DNA of 63,246 nt from an uncultured Algibacter sp. (GCA_938003745.1 CALKXS010000030.1:1-63246), one strand, 5' to 3'; counted from the stretch's first letter, positions 1-8,640 are shown. Numbers and translations are program-made. Notes: generated from the letters alone by a model not told the origin.

Positions 1-232
1 AGTAGCTGAAAGTTTTTTCAAATCAATTAAATACGAATGTACTAACCGATATAAATTCAAAAGTATTATTCATGCTGAATTGGTGATAAAACAATATATG
101 AAATGGTATAATAATGAACGATTACATTCGTCTTTGGACTATAAAGCTCCAGCAGAAAAAGAATTAGAAATCAGAGTAAAAAATTATAAAAAAGTGGCTT
201 AGGAATTTATACCAAATTTATTAGGTAGTCCA
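1..232 (+). mobile_element. Right end of an IS3-family insertion sequence (left part outside window)
   Basis: The window opens inside an insertion sequence. The transposase C-terminus stops at 202 and about 30 further bases lead to a likely terminal inverted repeat ending GGTAGTCCA near 232. The exact end is inferred, because the left end and any target duplication lie outside the window. The element directly abuts the HEPN-like gene fragment that follows, so it probably truncated that gene. Confidence 0.7.
2..202 (+). CDS. IS3-family transposase (OrfB), C-terminal 66 residues only
   Basis: The 5' part is cut off by the window edge. The visible residues carry the end of the DDE integrase core (rve_3): an ESFFKSIKYE segment, which holds the catalytic glutamate region, then the typical MKWYNNERLHSSLDYKAPAE motif just before the C-terminus. 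It would act as the catalytic DDE recombinase of the element. IS3 elements usually make OrfA and OrfAB by programmed frameshifting, but that part is not visible here. The stop is TAG at 200-202. The family assignment is firm; the subgroup (IS150-like) is a guess. Confidence 0.85.
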   Translation, partial: VAESFFKSIKYECTNRYKFKSIIHAELVIKQYMKWYNNERLHSSLDYKAPAEKELEIRVKNYKKVA

Positions 233-250
233 AGGTTTAATGATTTGTAA

Positions 251-496
251 GTTGATAGAGTATCAATAGACAATGTTGATGAGGATTTACAAAGTATTTA
301 TTTTTTGGTAAAACTAAGAAATAAGTTTAGCCATAATAACCTTTTAAAGGTTGAAGATTTTAATTTTTTAACGACTTTAATTCCTTATAGAGAGAGACGA
401 GGAAACAGCTTTTTTTTAATTATACATTGTCTTCTTGATAATTCTATTATCCACGTTAGCGATAGAGCAGCATGTTTAAGCTCCCCGACTTTTTAG
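251..496 (+). pseudogene. Truncated C-terminal fragment with a HEPN RxxxxH motif (possible cas13b HEPN2 remnant)
   Basis: This frame is open from 251 (after a stop at 248-250) to a stop at 494-496 and has only a TTG start candidate at 305. It encodes FLVKLRNKFSHNNLL, an R-N-K-F-S-H sequence matching the RxxxxH catalytic motif of HEPN ribonucleases in its usual position near the C-terminus of an effector. The last 15 or so codons run into the dispersed repeat at 452-541, so the original gene probably ended before it. The fragment starts directly beside the IS3 end. In Cas13b the second HEPN domain lies at the extreme C-terminus, and the decayed cas13b at 28906-31075 lacks that domain. Origin from the same gene is an inference; another HEPN-containing protein is possible. 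Confidence 0.45.
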
Positions 497-541
497 GAGG
501 GAGCGAGTAGAGAAAGCCCGACCCCTTGTGGTAACATCCAA
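452..541. repeat. Dispersed structured repeat, copy 1
   Basis: This sequence resembles 22108-22203: a CGTTAG(G)GAT(T)GAGC segment, then a hairpin whose arms contain CTCCC(C)GA and GGGAG(C)GA, then AGAGAAAGCCCGACC and TTGTGGTAACATCC, which correspond to GTGAAAGCCCGCC and TTGTGGTAACGCCC in copy 2. Both copies end a few bases downstream of the stop codon of a minus-strand gene. The pattern suggests a mobile intergenic repeat, perhaps acting as a 3' structure for these transcripts. Confidence 0.6.
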
Positions 542-547
542 AATAAA

Positions 548-2038
548 TTATACTTTAGAGGTTAAAGATTTTATAAAGACATAACCAAAACCAAGGAATA
601 GCATAAGATGAAACGGGAATAATCCAAAATCGCCTCCTTGATCACCTACAACAAAGGCGCTATACATGCCGAATGCAAAATAAGACATTAATAAACCTTC
701 AAAAATAACGTGGATTGATATTGTTTTTTTGATGTATTGGTTGTTTTTCCAGCTATCTTTTAATGAGTTAACGTTAAATTTTGGAGTACGTACAAATTCG
801 CTTTTTTTACCTAAATGTCCTTCTAGCACAGCAATGGAGTTGTGTAATGAAAAGCCCATTGCTATTGAGAAAAATACGAAAAACATGCCTATATAACCCA
901 TAAAGCTCTTTATGCCACCACCGTATATTTTTTTATACATAATCCAATAGCATATAAAAAAGATTAAAGTACTTGTTACAAAAAAGCTCATAACAAAAAA
1001 ATAGGCTTTTAAGTGTGCATACTCGTTTTTAATATATAACATGGGTATGCTTAATATGGCTACTATAAGTATGTTTAAAAACATGGTGCTGTTTAGTAAG
1101 TGTAAAAGCCCATGTACTTTTGTTTTTGGTGATATATTTTTACTTTTTAAAACACGCCAAAGCATTTTTCTAAAGTTTTCTGCGCCGCCTTTATTCCATC
1201 TAAATTGTTGAGAACGTGCAGCACTTATTACTACAGGGAGCTCTGCAGGTGTTTCTACGTTTTCTAAATATTTGAATTTCCAGTTTTTAAGTTGGGCGCG
1301 GTAGCTAAGGTCTAAATCTTCGGTAAGGGTATCGCCTTCCCAATTGCCTGCGTCTTCTATACATGTTTTACGCCATACGCCTGCGGTACCGTTAAAGTTT
1401 ATAAAATGTCCTTTGCTACTACGTCCAACTTGCTCTAGGGTAAAGTGAGCATCTAGAGCAAATGCTTGAATTCTTGTAAGTATAGAATAATTACGATTTA
1501 TATGTCCCCAACGGGTTTGAACTACGCCAATTTCTGGATCTTTAAAATAAAGAATGGTGTTTTTTAACCAATCTTTTTTAGGTAAAAAATCGGAATCGAA
1601 AATGGCAATGAATTCACCTTTCGCAATCTTCAAACCTTCTTTTAGTGCACCAGCTTTAAAACCAGAACGATCTGTTCTGCAAATATGTACAATGTCTAGC
1701 CCTGTTTGTTTTAAACTCGCTATTTGAGAAGCTGTGGTTTTTACAGTTTCGTCTGTAGAATCATCTAAAACTTGAATTTCTAACTTGTTTTTTGGGTAGT
1801 CTATCAAGGCAATGTTATCTAGCAAACGCTCCATAACATACATTTCATTATAAACGGGAAGTTGTATGGTTACATATGGAATTTCGTCTGGATTTGAAAA
1901 ATCAAATTTTGGACTAGTGCATACTTTTTTTTGAGCTGATAAATAATTAAACAACAAGTTTAATTGTGCCAAGGCATACATGAAAATAAGTATGAGGGCA
2001 ATTGTGTATATAATAATAACGATGCTTTCTATAATCAT
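548..2038 (-). CDS. Processive-type GT2 glycosyltransferase, cellulose synthase-like, membrane protein
   Basis: This is a family 2 glycosyltransferase that uses a nucleotide sugar at the cytoplasmic membrane to build a polysaccharide or glycolipid. The 496 residues have one N-terminal membrane helix (3-25), a GT-A domain with LPVYNE (60-65), DDS (92-94), DSD (148-150), TED (239-241) and the Q-x-x-R-W motif QQFRW (277-281), and about five C-terminal helices from residue 315. D, DxD, TED and QxxRW together mark the processive cellulose/mannan synthase-like class; the sugar is not readable from sequence. Its ATG overlaps the stop of the upstream GT2 gene (TAATG at 2040-2036), so the two are translationally coupled. 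No PilZ domain or BcsB partner is present. Confidence 0.88.
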   Translation of the reverse strand: MIIESIVIIIYTIALILIFMYALAQLNLLFNYLSAQKKVCTSPKFDFSNPDEIPYVTIQLPVYNEMYVMERLLDNIALIDYPKNKLEIQVLDDSTDETVKTTASQIASLKQTGLDIVHICRTDRSGFKAGALKEGLKIAKGEFIAIFDSDFLPKKDWLKNTILYFKDPEIGVVQTRWGHINRNYSILTRIQAFALDAHFTLEQVGRSSKGHFINFNGTAGVWRKTCIEDAGNWEGDTLTEDLDLSYRAQLKNWKFKYLENVETPAELPVVISAARSQQFRWNKGGAENFRKMLWRVLKSKNISPKTKVHGLLHLLNSTMFLNILIVAILSIPMLYIKNEYAHLKAYFFVMSFFVTSTLIFFICYWIMYKKIYGGGIKSFMGYIGMFFVFFSIAMGFSLHNSIAVLEGHLGKKSEFVRTPKFNVNSLKDSWKNNQYIKKTISIHVIFEGLLMSYFAFGMYSAFVVGDQGGDFGLFPFHLMLFLGFGYVFIKSLTSKV

Positions 2039-2727
2039 TATTTAAAACTGTATTTAAAAATCCAACTTAATATTTTAATGCCTGCAAATATAGCACCTTT
2101 TAAGGTTCCGGAAACTTTAGAAATACCTATTCTGTTTCTGTAATTTACTGGGACCTCTGTATATGTTAATTTTTGTTTTATGGCTTTTAGCTGCATTTCT
2201 ACCGTCCAACCATAGGTTTTGTCTTTCATATTAAGCGCTAATAGTTTATTATATTTAATAGCTCTAAATGGTCCTAAATCTGTGAATTTTGCTCTAAATA
2301 TTATTGATATTAAGGTAGTGGCTAGCCAGTTTCCAAAAATTTGAGGAATGGTCATAGACCCTTCTTCTCTAAGTTTTTTTACTCGCGATCCTATTACAAA
2401 ATCTATATTATCATTTTGAATAGGGGCTATTATTTTTGTGAGTTCTTCGGGGTAGTCACTATAATCACCATCAAGGAAAACAATAATATCTGGTTTTGTA
2501 TTTTGATTAGCAACATGTTCCATACCTTTTAAACAAGCATACCCATAGCCTTTTCTAGATTCTTTAAGCACTGTTGCTCCAGCGTTTTTGGCATTGGTTT
2601 CTGTTTGGTCTGTAGAGTTGTTACTTACAACAATAACCTCGTCTACAATAGATGGAATGTCTTTTATAACATGAGCTATAGAATCGGCTTCGTTATAAGC
2701 AGGGATAATGACTTTAATTATAGGCAT
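2038..2727 (-). CDS. GT2 glycosyltransferase, polyprenyl-phosphate mannose/glucose synthase-like
   Basis: This 229-residue protein resembles dolichyl-phosphate mannose synthase (DPM1/DpmA class). It has the N-terminal IPAYNE motif, VVSNNSTDQT, FLDGDYSDYP as the DxD-type metal and donor site, and no obvious C-terminal membrane bundle. Such enzymes load a sugar on polyprenyl phosphate for use by membrane GT-C transferases. It is the first gene of a two-gene operon with the processive GT2 downstream (4-base overlap). A GT-C-like mannosyltransferase that could use such a donor lies at 31814-33295, possibly separated by rearrangement. The precise sugar is unknown. Confidence 0.85.
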   Translation of the reverse strand: MPIIKVIIPAYNEADSIAHVIKDIPSIVDEVIVVSNNSTDQTETNAKNAGATVLKESRKGYGYACLKGMEHVANQNTKPDIIVFLDGDYSDYPEELTKIIAPIQNDNIDFVIGSRVKKLREEGSMTIPQIFGNWLATTLISIIFRAKFTDLGPFRAIKYNKLLALNMKDKTYGWTVEMQLKAIKQKLTYTEVPVNYRNRIGISKVSGTLKGAIFAGIKILSWIFKYSFK

Positions 2728-2823
2728 AAATTATTATTGTGATACAAAAATACAATAAGCTTAGACGAGCATCAAGTAAATAGCTAACAAGTATGGTTAA
2801 TTATATTTTTCTTTTTTAGTGGT

Positions 2824-3741
2824 TTAGTTTCTTAAATCGTTTAAGTTGTTTTCTTTTTTGAAAGTGGCTAAATCTGTCCATTTTTTTATTTGAATACCTG
2901 CATTGTATTTTGCTGCAGATATAAGCTCTTCGTTTCTATACATAAGGCAATAACCATTTTTTTGATTGTTTTTTAATTGACATTTATGGTTTACCTTTTC
3001 CATATCATCATAAAATAACCACCAACTGTTTTTATTACCATTTACAAGATGACCTTCGCTTTCTTTTTTACCGTTTTGTTTGTAGAAAATCCAATAGTTT
3101 GTTTGTATACCATTTTTTAAGCTACCTTCTTTTTTTAGCATACCATTTGAATAATAAAACTTCCAATATCCTATTTTTTTATTGTTTTTAAAAGAACCTT
3201 CGCTAGCTAGTTTTCCATTGTAATGAAAGGTTTTCCAATAGTTGTTTTTTAAACCATTTTGATAGTGTTCCAGAGTTTTTACTTTTCCATTCGAGTAATA
3301 AGATTTCCAGTTATCAGAAGATTTTCCGTTACTGAAATGGCCTTCTTTTTCTAAATCGCCACTTTTTTGATAAAATTTCCAAAAGCCAGATGGTTTTCCA
3401 TTATTATAATGTCCTTCTTTTAATAGTTTGTTATCGATTTGAAAATATTTCCAAAAACCTTGTCTCTGTCCGTTTTGGTATTGACCTTCAGATTTTATTT
3501 GTCCGCCATCAAAATAAGAATACCAATATTTATTTTTTTTATTAGCTATAAAGAACCCTTTTTCTTTTACACTTCCGCTTGGTAAATAAAAAATCCAATA
3601 ATCTGTTTTTAAGCTAGACTTTAACCAACCTTCAGTTTTTAGCTTACCATTATCAAAATACGTTTTTTTGTATGTTTTTTGGGCATTAGTTTTAAAACTA
3701 ATACATAAGAGTAAACCAAAAACTAAGATTAACTGTTTCAA
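2824..3741 (-). CDS. MORN-type repeat protein (YwqK-like), secreted
   Basis: This 305-residue protein has an N-terminal signal peptide ending near TNAQ and about nine tandem repeats of roughly 22 residues with the pattern N-G-K-x-x-x-E-G-x(6)-G-x-W-K-x-Y-Y. This is the MORN/YwqK repeat found in many Bacteroidota periplasmic or surface proteins. No catalytic motif is visible and the function is unknown; the repeats may form an extended beta scaffold. The start codon lies 3 bases after the stop of the 4Fe-4S membrane protein gene, so they are probably co-transcribed. Some databases call this family an antitoxin component, but no toxin gene is adjacent. Confidence 0.75.
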   Translation of the reverse strand: MKQLILVFGLLLCISFKTNAQKTYKKTYFDNGKLKTEGWLKSSLKTDYWIFYLPSGSVKEKGFFIANKKNKYWYSYFDGGQIKSEGQYQNGQRQGFWKYFQIDNKLLKEGHYNNGKPSGFWKFYQKSGDLEKEGHFSNGKSSDNWKSYYSNGKVKTLEHYQNGLKNNYWKTFHYNGKLASEGSFKNNKKIGYWKFYYSNGMLKKEGSLKNGIQTNYWIFYKQNGKKESEGHLVNGNKNSWWLFYDDMEKVNHKCQLKNNQKNGYCLMYRNEELISAAKYNAGIQIKKWTDLATFKKENNLNDLRN

Positions 3742-3744
3742 TTT

Positions 3745-5385
3745 TTATTTTTTATTTACCAAATCCATTAAATCTACATCATTGCCTAATAATATTTCGG
3801 TTGGATTAATTCTTCCGTCCATACTATCATTTTCTAATTTAAGTACACCACGCGGGCAAACAGCAGAACATACACCACAACCAACACAGCTGGAACGCAC
3901 AATGTTTTCTCCTTTTTGTGCGTAGGCACGAACATCAATTCCCATTTCACAACTATTAGAACAGTTACCACAAGAAATACATTGCCCGCCGTTTGTTGTA
4001 ATTCTAAATTTAGAGAATAAACGTTGTTGTATTCCCATAATAGTTGCCATTGGACAGCCCATACGACACCAGGTTCTATTCCCTAAGATAGGATAAAACC
4101 CTGTTCCTATAACCCCAGAGAAAATAGAACCAATTCCAAATCCATAGAAAGAACGTAAAGCACCATCAAAAGCATATGTGTTTTGATTAAGTCCGAAAGA
4201 AAAATAACTCGCATTAATTTTTATTTGACTTAAATCGAAAAATGAAAAGAATACTAAAAACACAATGGTTAATGTAAAGTATCCAGTTGCGCCTTTAATA
4301 GCACTTTTATTAAGTTCATTTCTTTTATAATACATGATACCTGCAAATAACAAGGTTAAGAATATACCAATGCTTATTAAGAAGACTGATTTTGTAAACC
4401 AATATTTTTCAGAGTCATACCCTAAGAATGTTGAGATTACAGCAACTGTCATAACAACAGAGAATACTAATATAGAATTAATCATCCACCGTTCAAACTT
4501 CCATGCTTTTATTCCTTTATCGCTTAGCTGTCTAAAAGAATCTCCAGCAGTTTCTGCTAGTCCACCACAACCGCAGACCCAAGAGCAATACCAACGTTTT
4601 CCATACTTATATGTTAAATATGGAGAAATTACAAATACCATAACTACTCCTAGAATTAAAAAGAAGAGCCCAATGGTTTGTGCATTTATAAATTGATCTA
4701 CACGCCATTGATCAAAGGCATAATAGTTTAACGGCCACATGTTTTTAAGATCATTATATGGCAATGAAAAATCGTCTGAATTTAAACGTGCCATTAATTC
4801 TGGAATTACAAAAGCAAATGCTGTTTGGAAAAACATAACAGAAGCTGTACGTAATTGTTGGTATCTATTATGACGATATTTAAGCATAAATTTATAACCA
4901 AAAACAAGAATAGCTACAGTGTATAGAGTACCATATACAAACCATTGACTTGCATTATTACCACTTAATAAATTGCTTAAAGGGTCAAAAAGCGCAATTA
5001 AACCTGTATTTACTGCTCCATCTTTCCCTAAACCTAGATAGATAGGGAAAAAGTATAATACAATATAGAATAAGGTTAAAAAGATGCCTAATGACCAACC
5101 TAAAATGCCTCTAGAAGAAATTGATTTAAACCAAACCCCGTCATTTTTTATACCTTCAAGTTTGGTAAGGTAGGCTTCTCTTGCGTAAATAATGGTTCCT
5201 ATAACTATTAAGCTTAGAGATAATGTTAAAAACAATCCTTTATTGGGGAAATTAACATTAAAAAAAGCTAAGACTAATATAAATAACCCGATTAAACCTA
5301 TTGATAATGCTATTTTTTGTTTGTTGGTAATATCTAAAGCATCTGGTTTTGCTAGAGACATACTTTGATCTAATTTATTACTCAT
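3745..5385 (-). CDS. Polytopic membrane 4Fe-4S protein (NapH/NosR/CcoG-like electron carrier)
   Basis: This 546-residue protein has about ten membrane helices and several cysteine clusters: CSWVCGCGG near residue 266, CRMGCPMA at 440, and two ferredoxin-type motifs, CISCGNCSNSC from 469 and CVGCGVCSAVC from 500. Similar architectures move electrons between quinol or NAD(P)H donors and periplasmic or maturation pathways. The gene follows an FAD pyridine-nucleotide oxidoreductase with an 11-base gap, which suggests a two-component electron path from NAD(P)H through flavin to iron-sulfur clusters in the membrane (inference). The terminal acceptor is unknown. No octaheme or copper protein is adjacent. 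Confidence 0.82.
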   Translation of the reverse strand: MSNKLDQSMSLAKPDALDITNKQKIALSIGLIGLFILVLAFFNVNFPNKGLFLTLSLSLIVIGTIIYAREAYLTKLEGIKNDGVWFKSISSRGILGWSLGIFLTLFYIVLYFFPIYLGLGKDGAVNTGLIALFDPLSNLLSGNNASQWFVYGTLYTVAILVFGYKFMLKYRHNRYQQLRTASVMFFQTAFAFVIPELMARLNSDDFSLPYNDLKNMWPLNYYAFDQWRVDQFINAQTIGLFFLILGVVMVFVISPYLTYKYGKRWYCSWVCGCGGLAETAGDSFRQLSDKGIKAWKFERWMINSILVFSVVMTVAVISTFLGYDSEKYWFTKSVFLISIGIFLTLLFAGIMYYKRNELNKSAIKGATGYFTLTIVFLVFFSFFDLSQIKINASYFSFGLNQNTYAFDGALRSFYGFGIGSIFSGVIGTGFYPILGNRTWCRMGCPMATIMGIQQRLFSKFRITTNGGQCISCGNCSNSCEMGIDVRAYAQKGENIVRSSCVGCGVCSAVCPRGVLKLENDSMDGRINPTEILLGNDVDLMDLVNKK

Positions 5386-5396
5386 TTTGTTTTGGT

Positions 5397-6695
5397 TTAG
5401 GCAGTTTGTAAATTATTTCTATAAGCAGTAAGGATTTCTTTTTCGAAGTGTTTGTAAAATTCGGGGTCAAAATTTGCTTCATGTAAATGATTCATAACGT
5501 AATTAACATCACGCTTTTCTGTTAGCCATGTATCAAATGTTTCATGACGCATTCTAATACCAAAAGTGTTTAATCCTAAAAAATCATTTGTTTCGGTATT
5601 ATAACACACGGTAAGACATTTAGTGTCGTCTGCATGTTTCCAATGAAAATGAGCTTCATTTTCTCTAGGTTTTGCAAATACCCAACCATAAGTTTGGTAT
5701 TCAATATCTAAGAACTTAGCAGAGTTAAACCAATGCCCAGGTTTATATTGAATTTTGTTCCCGCATATAGTTTGAGCTAGTGTTTCGCCCATCATTCTAC
5801 CTGTATACCAAACCGCTTCAATAGGGCGACGTTGGTCTATGCCTTCATGTTGTTCTGAACAATCACCAATAGCATAAATGTCTGGAATATTAGTTTCTAA
5901 GTATCTATTTACTTTTACACCTCTACCTATTTCAATTTGAGTATCTTTTATGAAATCTATATTTGGAGATACACCAGCTGTTAAGCCAACGACATTACAA
6001 GGTATTTCTTCGCCTGTTTCTTGTATAATTACTGATTTTACTTGTCCGTTTTCATCAGAAACAATCTCTTTTAAATTAGTGCCTAAGCGTAAATCTATAT
6101 GATGGTTTTTAATATGTCTATTAATCATTTCGCTTTCGCCTTTGGGTAAAACGCCATTCCAAAAACTGTTTTCTCTAACTAAAAAGGTAACAGGAATATT
6201 TCTACTGTTAAGCATTTCTGCAAGCTCAATACCTATTAAACCACCGCCAACAATAACAGCATGTTTACAAACTTTATTATTAGGAGCATACTTTTCAAGG
6301 TTTTCTAAATCTTGTTTGTGATACATGCCCATAACTCCATTTAAATCTTGACCAGGCCATCCAAATTTATTTGGTTTACTACCGGTTGCTACAATAAGCT
6401 TGTCGTAATTTAAAGAGTCTCCTTCTGCAAATTGAAGTGTTTTAGATGTAGAATCTATATGTTTTACAAATCCTTTTTTTAATTCTATTCTATTTTTCTC
6501 CCAAAATCCGTTCTCATAAGGTTGTGTATGTTCAAATTTCATATGACCCATATATACATACATTAATGCGGTACGAGAAAAGAAATAATCTGTTTCGGCA
6601 GAGATAATAGTAATTTTTTTATCAGAAAGCTTTCTAATATGTCTAGCGGCAGTAACGCCAGAAATTCCATTTCCTATAATAGCTATGTGCTCCAT
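5397..6695 (-). CDS. FAD-dependent pyridine nucleotide-disulfide-type oxidoreductase
   Basis: This 432-residue enzyme has an N-terminal FAD site G-N-G-I-S-G (8-13), an ATGSKP motif, a second Rossmann motif VVGGGLIGIELAEML for NAD(P)H near 150, and the C-terminal FAD motif YAIGDCSE. It resembles the rubredoxin/nitrite reductase-type flavoproteins rather than true disulfide reductases, as no redox CxxxxC is seen. It is the first gene of the minus-strand unit with the membrane 4Fe-4S protein and the MORN protein. The 233-base gap at 6696-6928 separates it from the divergent DUF547 gene and probably holds both promoters. Confidence 0.85.
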   Translation of the reverse strand: MEHIAIIGNGISGVTAARHIRKLSDKKITIISAETDYFFSRTALMYVYMGHMKFEHTQPYENGFWEKNRIELKKGFVKHIDSTSKTLQFAEGDSLNYDKLIVATGSKPNKFGWPGQDLNGVMGMYHKQDLENLEKYAPNNKVCKHAVIVGGGLIGIELAEMLNSRNIPVTFLVRENSFWNGVLPKGESEMINRHIKNHHIDLRLGTNLKEIVSDENGQVKSVIIQETGEEIPCNVVGLTAGVSPNIDFIKDTQIEIGRGVKVNRYLETNIPDIYAIGDCSEQHEGIDQRRPIEAVWYTGRMMGETLAQTICGNKIQYKPGHWFNSAKFLDIEYQTYGWVFAKPRENEAHFHWKHADDTKCLTVCYNTETNDFLGLNTFGIRMRHETFDTWLTEKRDVNYVMNHLHEANFDPEFYKHFEKEILTAYRNNLQTA

Positions 6696-6928
6696 AATTT
6701 GGCTGTTATGTTAGATTGAATCAAACGAACTTAATCGACTATTTTGATATTTATTTAATGTTAAGTCGAAGTTAAAGATAATAACTTATATTACAATTGT
6801 TAATTTAGAATAGCTTTAAATAGCTAGGAGCCTGTAAGGGTTAACTGTTTTATTAGATACTAAAAAAGTTTTTCACAGTGTAAGCTATTTAACATTTGAA
6901 CGACTGATTGAACTTAAATTAAAATGAC

Positions 6929-7642
6929 ATGAAAAAAATAACAGTAATATTAGTACTTACACTTATGGTAACAAATGGTTTTTCGCAAGATGTGAAAACC
7001 TTTTTTAGTGAAGCAGATGCATTTTTTAATGCAAATGTAACTAATGGAAAAGTAGCGTATTCTAAAATTCATTCTAATAAAGAATCATTAAATAACGTTT
7101 TAAAATTAGCTAAAGATATATCGGTTTCAAAAAGTGATGTTAAAAATTATCAAGCTTTTTGGATTAATGCTTATAATCTTTCAGTTATAAAAGGAATTAT
7201 AGATCATTATCCAACAAATTCACCATTAGATAATAGTGGCTTTTTTGATAAAACAACACATAGCATAGGAGGAAAACAGATTACTTTGAATGATATAGAA
7301 CATAAGTTGTTAAGAGCTCGATTTAAAGACCCTCGTTATCATTTTGTGTTAGTGTGTGGAGCTCTTGGTTGTCCGCCTTTAATAAATAAAGCATATTTAC
7401 CAAACACATTAGAAAGTCAACTAGAAAACCAAACTAGAATAGCAATTAACGGAAGTTTTATAATGGTTAACGCAAAGAAAAAGCGTGTGCAAGTTTCACA
7501 AATAATGGAGTGGTATAAAGAAGATTTTACAATGAATAAAACGTCTGAAATTGATTTTATAAATAAGTATAGAACAGAGAAATTAGATGGTAAATTTAAA
7601 TTAAGCTACTTCCCATATAATTGGAAAGTAAATAAACAATAA
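6929..7642 (+). CDS. Secreted DUF547 protein
   Basis: This 237-residue protein has a signal peptide (cleavage near GFSQ) followed by a DUF547 domain: YQAFWINAYNLSVIKGI, the HFVLVCGALGCPPL segment with a conserved cysteine pair, and a C-terminal FPYNWKVN close. DUF547 has no settled function; the conserved histidine and cysteine near the SCP/GCP motif are suggestive of a thiol-type fold. It is the first of two plus-strand genes divergent from the flavoprotein unit, 38 bases ahead of a beta-barrel gene. A second, diverged DUF547 lipoprotein sits in the arsenosugar locus at 14714-15592. Confidence 0.8.
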   Translation: MKKITVILVLTLMVTNGFSQDVKTFFSEADAFFNANVTNGKVAYSKIHSNKESLNNVLKLAKDISVSKSDVKNYQAFWINAYNLSVIKGIIDHYPTNSPLDNSGFFDKTTHSIGGKQITLNDIEHKLLRARFKDPRYHFVLVCGALGCPPLINKAYLPNTLESQLENQTRIAINGSFIMVNAKKKRVQVSQIMEWYKEDFTMNKTSEIDFINKYRTEKLDGKFKLSYFPYNWKVNKQ

Positions 7643-7680
7643 TTAATTAAACAAATAAACAATTAAGAAACCAAAACAAG

Positions 7681-8571
7681 ATGAAGAAAACATTAACACT
7701 AGTAACCATAATAGCCTTATCGTTTTCAGGCTTTGCTCAAGAAGAAAAAGAAGAACAGAAAAGTAATATTCAAACTTATACACCTTCAAAGTTGTTAAAG
7801 AAAGGTCAATGGGATATTAAATGGTTTAATAATTTATATACTCAAACTAAAAGTACCTTTTCTTCGGGAAAAGAAGCTAGACAAACATTTTTCACCTCGA
7901 CAGTTGATGTGTTTACAGGAGTATCAGAAAGTAGTAAAGTTAATATTGGTTTATTATTAGAATTTAGATCTAATGTTGTGGCAGATAGAGATGCTTTAGA
8001 TGTATTTTCTTTTGATGGAGAAAAAGGAACAGCTAGATCTGGACTTACTTCTTTTGCTCCAGCTATTAAGTTTAACCCAATTAAAAGTGTTTCAAATTTT
8101 ACTATTCAAACTGCTCTTCATATTCCTTTGGTTGATAATGAATCTGAAGATTTTTTACCAATAAATAATGGAAGTGGTGTGTTTTTAGATCAAAAAGGAT
8201 TCATATTTCAAAATAGATTTTTTTATGATTATAATATTTCTGACCAATGGCAATTATTTACAGAGTTAAATGCTGAGTATAACTTTGGTAAAAAAGAAGA
8301 TAGTTTTGCAAATGATAGCGTAGGTTTAACACCTGGTGTCTTTTTAAGTTATTTCCCAAGTCAAAAATCGACAGTATTAGCCTTAATTCAACATTCTCAG
8401 CGTATTGATGCTGGTAATGATTTTGATCAAAACTTCACAGCTATTGGTGGAGGTGCTAAATATCAAATAAGTAAAGTGTTAAATATAGAAGCTCTTTATA
8501 CTAATTTTGTAGATGGTAAAAATACAGGATTAGGACAAACATTTAATATCGGATTAAGAGCATTATTTTAA
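7681..8571 (+). CDS. Predicted outer-membrane beta-barrel protein, function unknown
   Basis: This 296-residue protein has a signal peptide (cleavage near GFAQ), a short charged EEKEEQK linker and then alternating amphipathic strands ending in a C-terminal phenylalanine (GLRALF), the usual mark of an outer-membrane barrel. No plug or TonB box is seen. I do not recognise a named family. It follows the DUF547 gene by 38 bases and is followed at 8594-8634 by a hairpin with a T-run that overlaps the next gene, so transcription from this unit probably ends or is attenuated there. Confidence 0.65.
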   Translation: MKKTLTLVTIIALSFSGFAQEEKEEQKSNIQTYTPSKLLKKGQWDIKWFNNLYTQTKSTFSSGKEARQTFFTSTVDVFTGVSESSKVNIGLLLEFRSNVVADRDALDVFSFDGEKGTARSGLTSFAPAIKFNPIKSVSNFTIQTALHIPLVDNESEDFLPINNGSGVFLDQKGFIFQNRFFYDYNISDQWQLFTELNAEYNFGKKEDSFANDSVGLTPGVFLSYFPSQKSTVLALIQHSQRIDAGNDFDQNFTAIGGGAKYQISKVLNIEALYTNFVDGKNTGLGQTFNIGLRALF

Positions 8572-8593
8572 TCAGAAAATAAAATACTAAATT

Positions 8594-8640
8594 AGAGGTC
8601 TAAAGTTATTGTTAATGAAACTATTTAGACCTCTTTTTCT
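8594..8640 (+). terminator. Terminator-like hairpin overlapping the start of the next gene
   Basis: AGAGGTCTAAA (8594-8604) pairs perfectly with TTTAGACCTCT (8624-8634) and is followed by TTTTTCTTTT. The 19-base loop contains the ATG at 8615 of the GH113-like gene, and the downstream arm codes for part of its signal peptide. The shape is that of an intrinsic terminator for the beta-barrel gene; its position makes attenuation of the next gene possible. Confidence 0.7.

Noticed and set aside
305-496. A free-standing 63-residue gene
   Set aside because: It needs a TTG start, its open frame begins earlier, its end lies in the dispersed repeat, and it starts at an IS junction; it is better read as a gene fragment.
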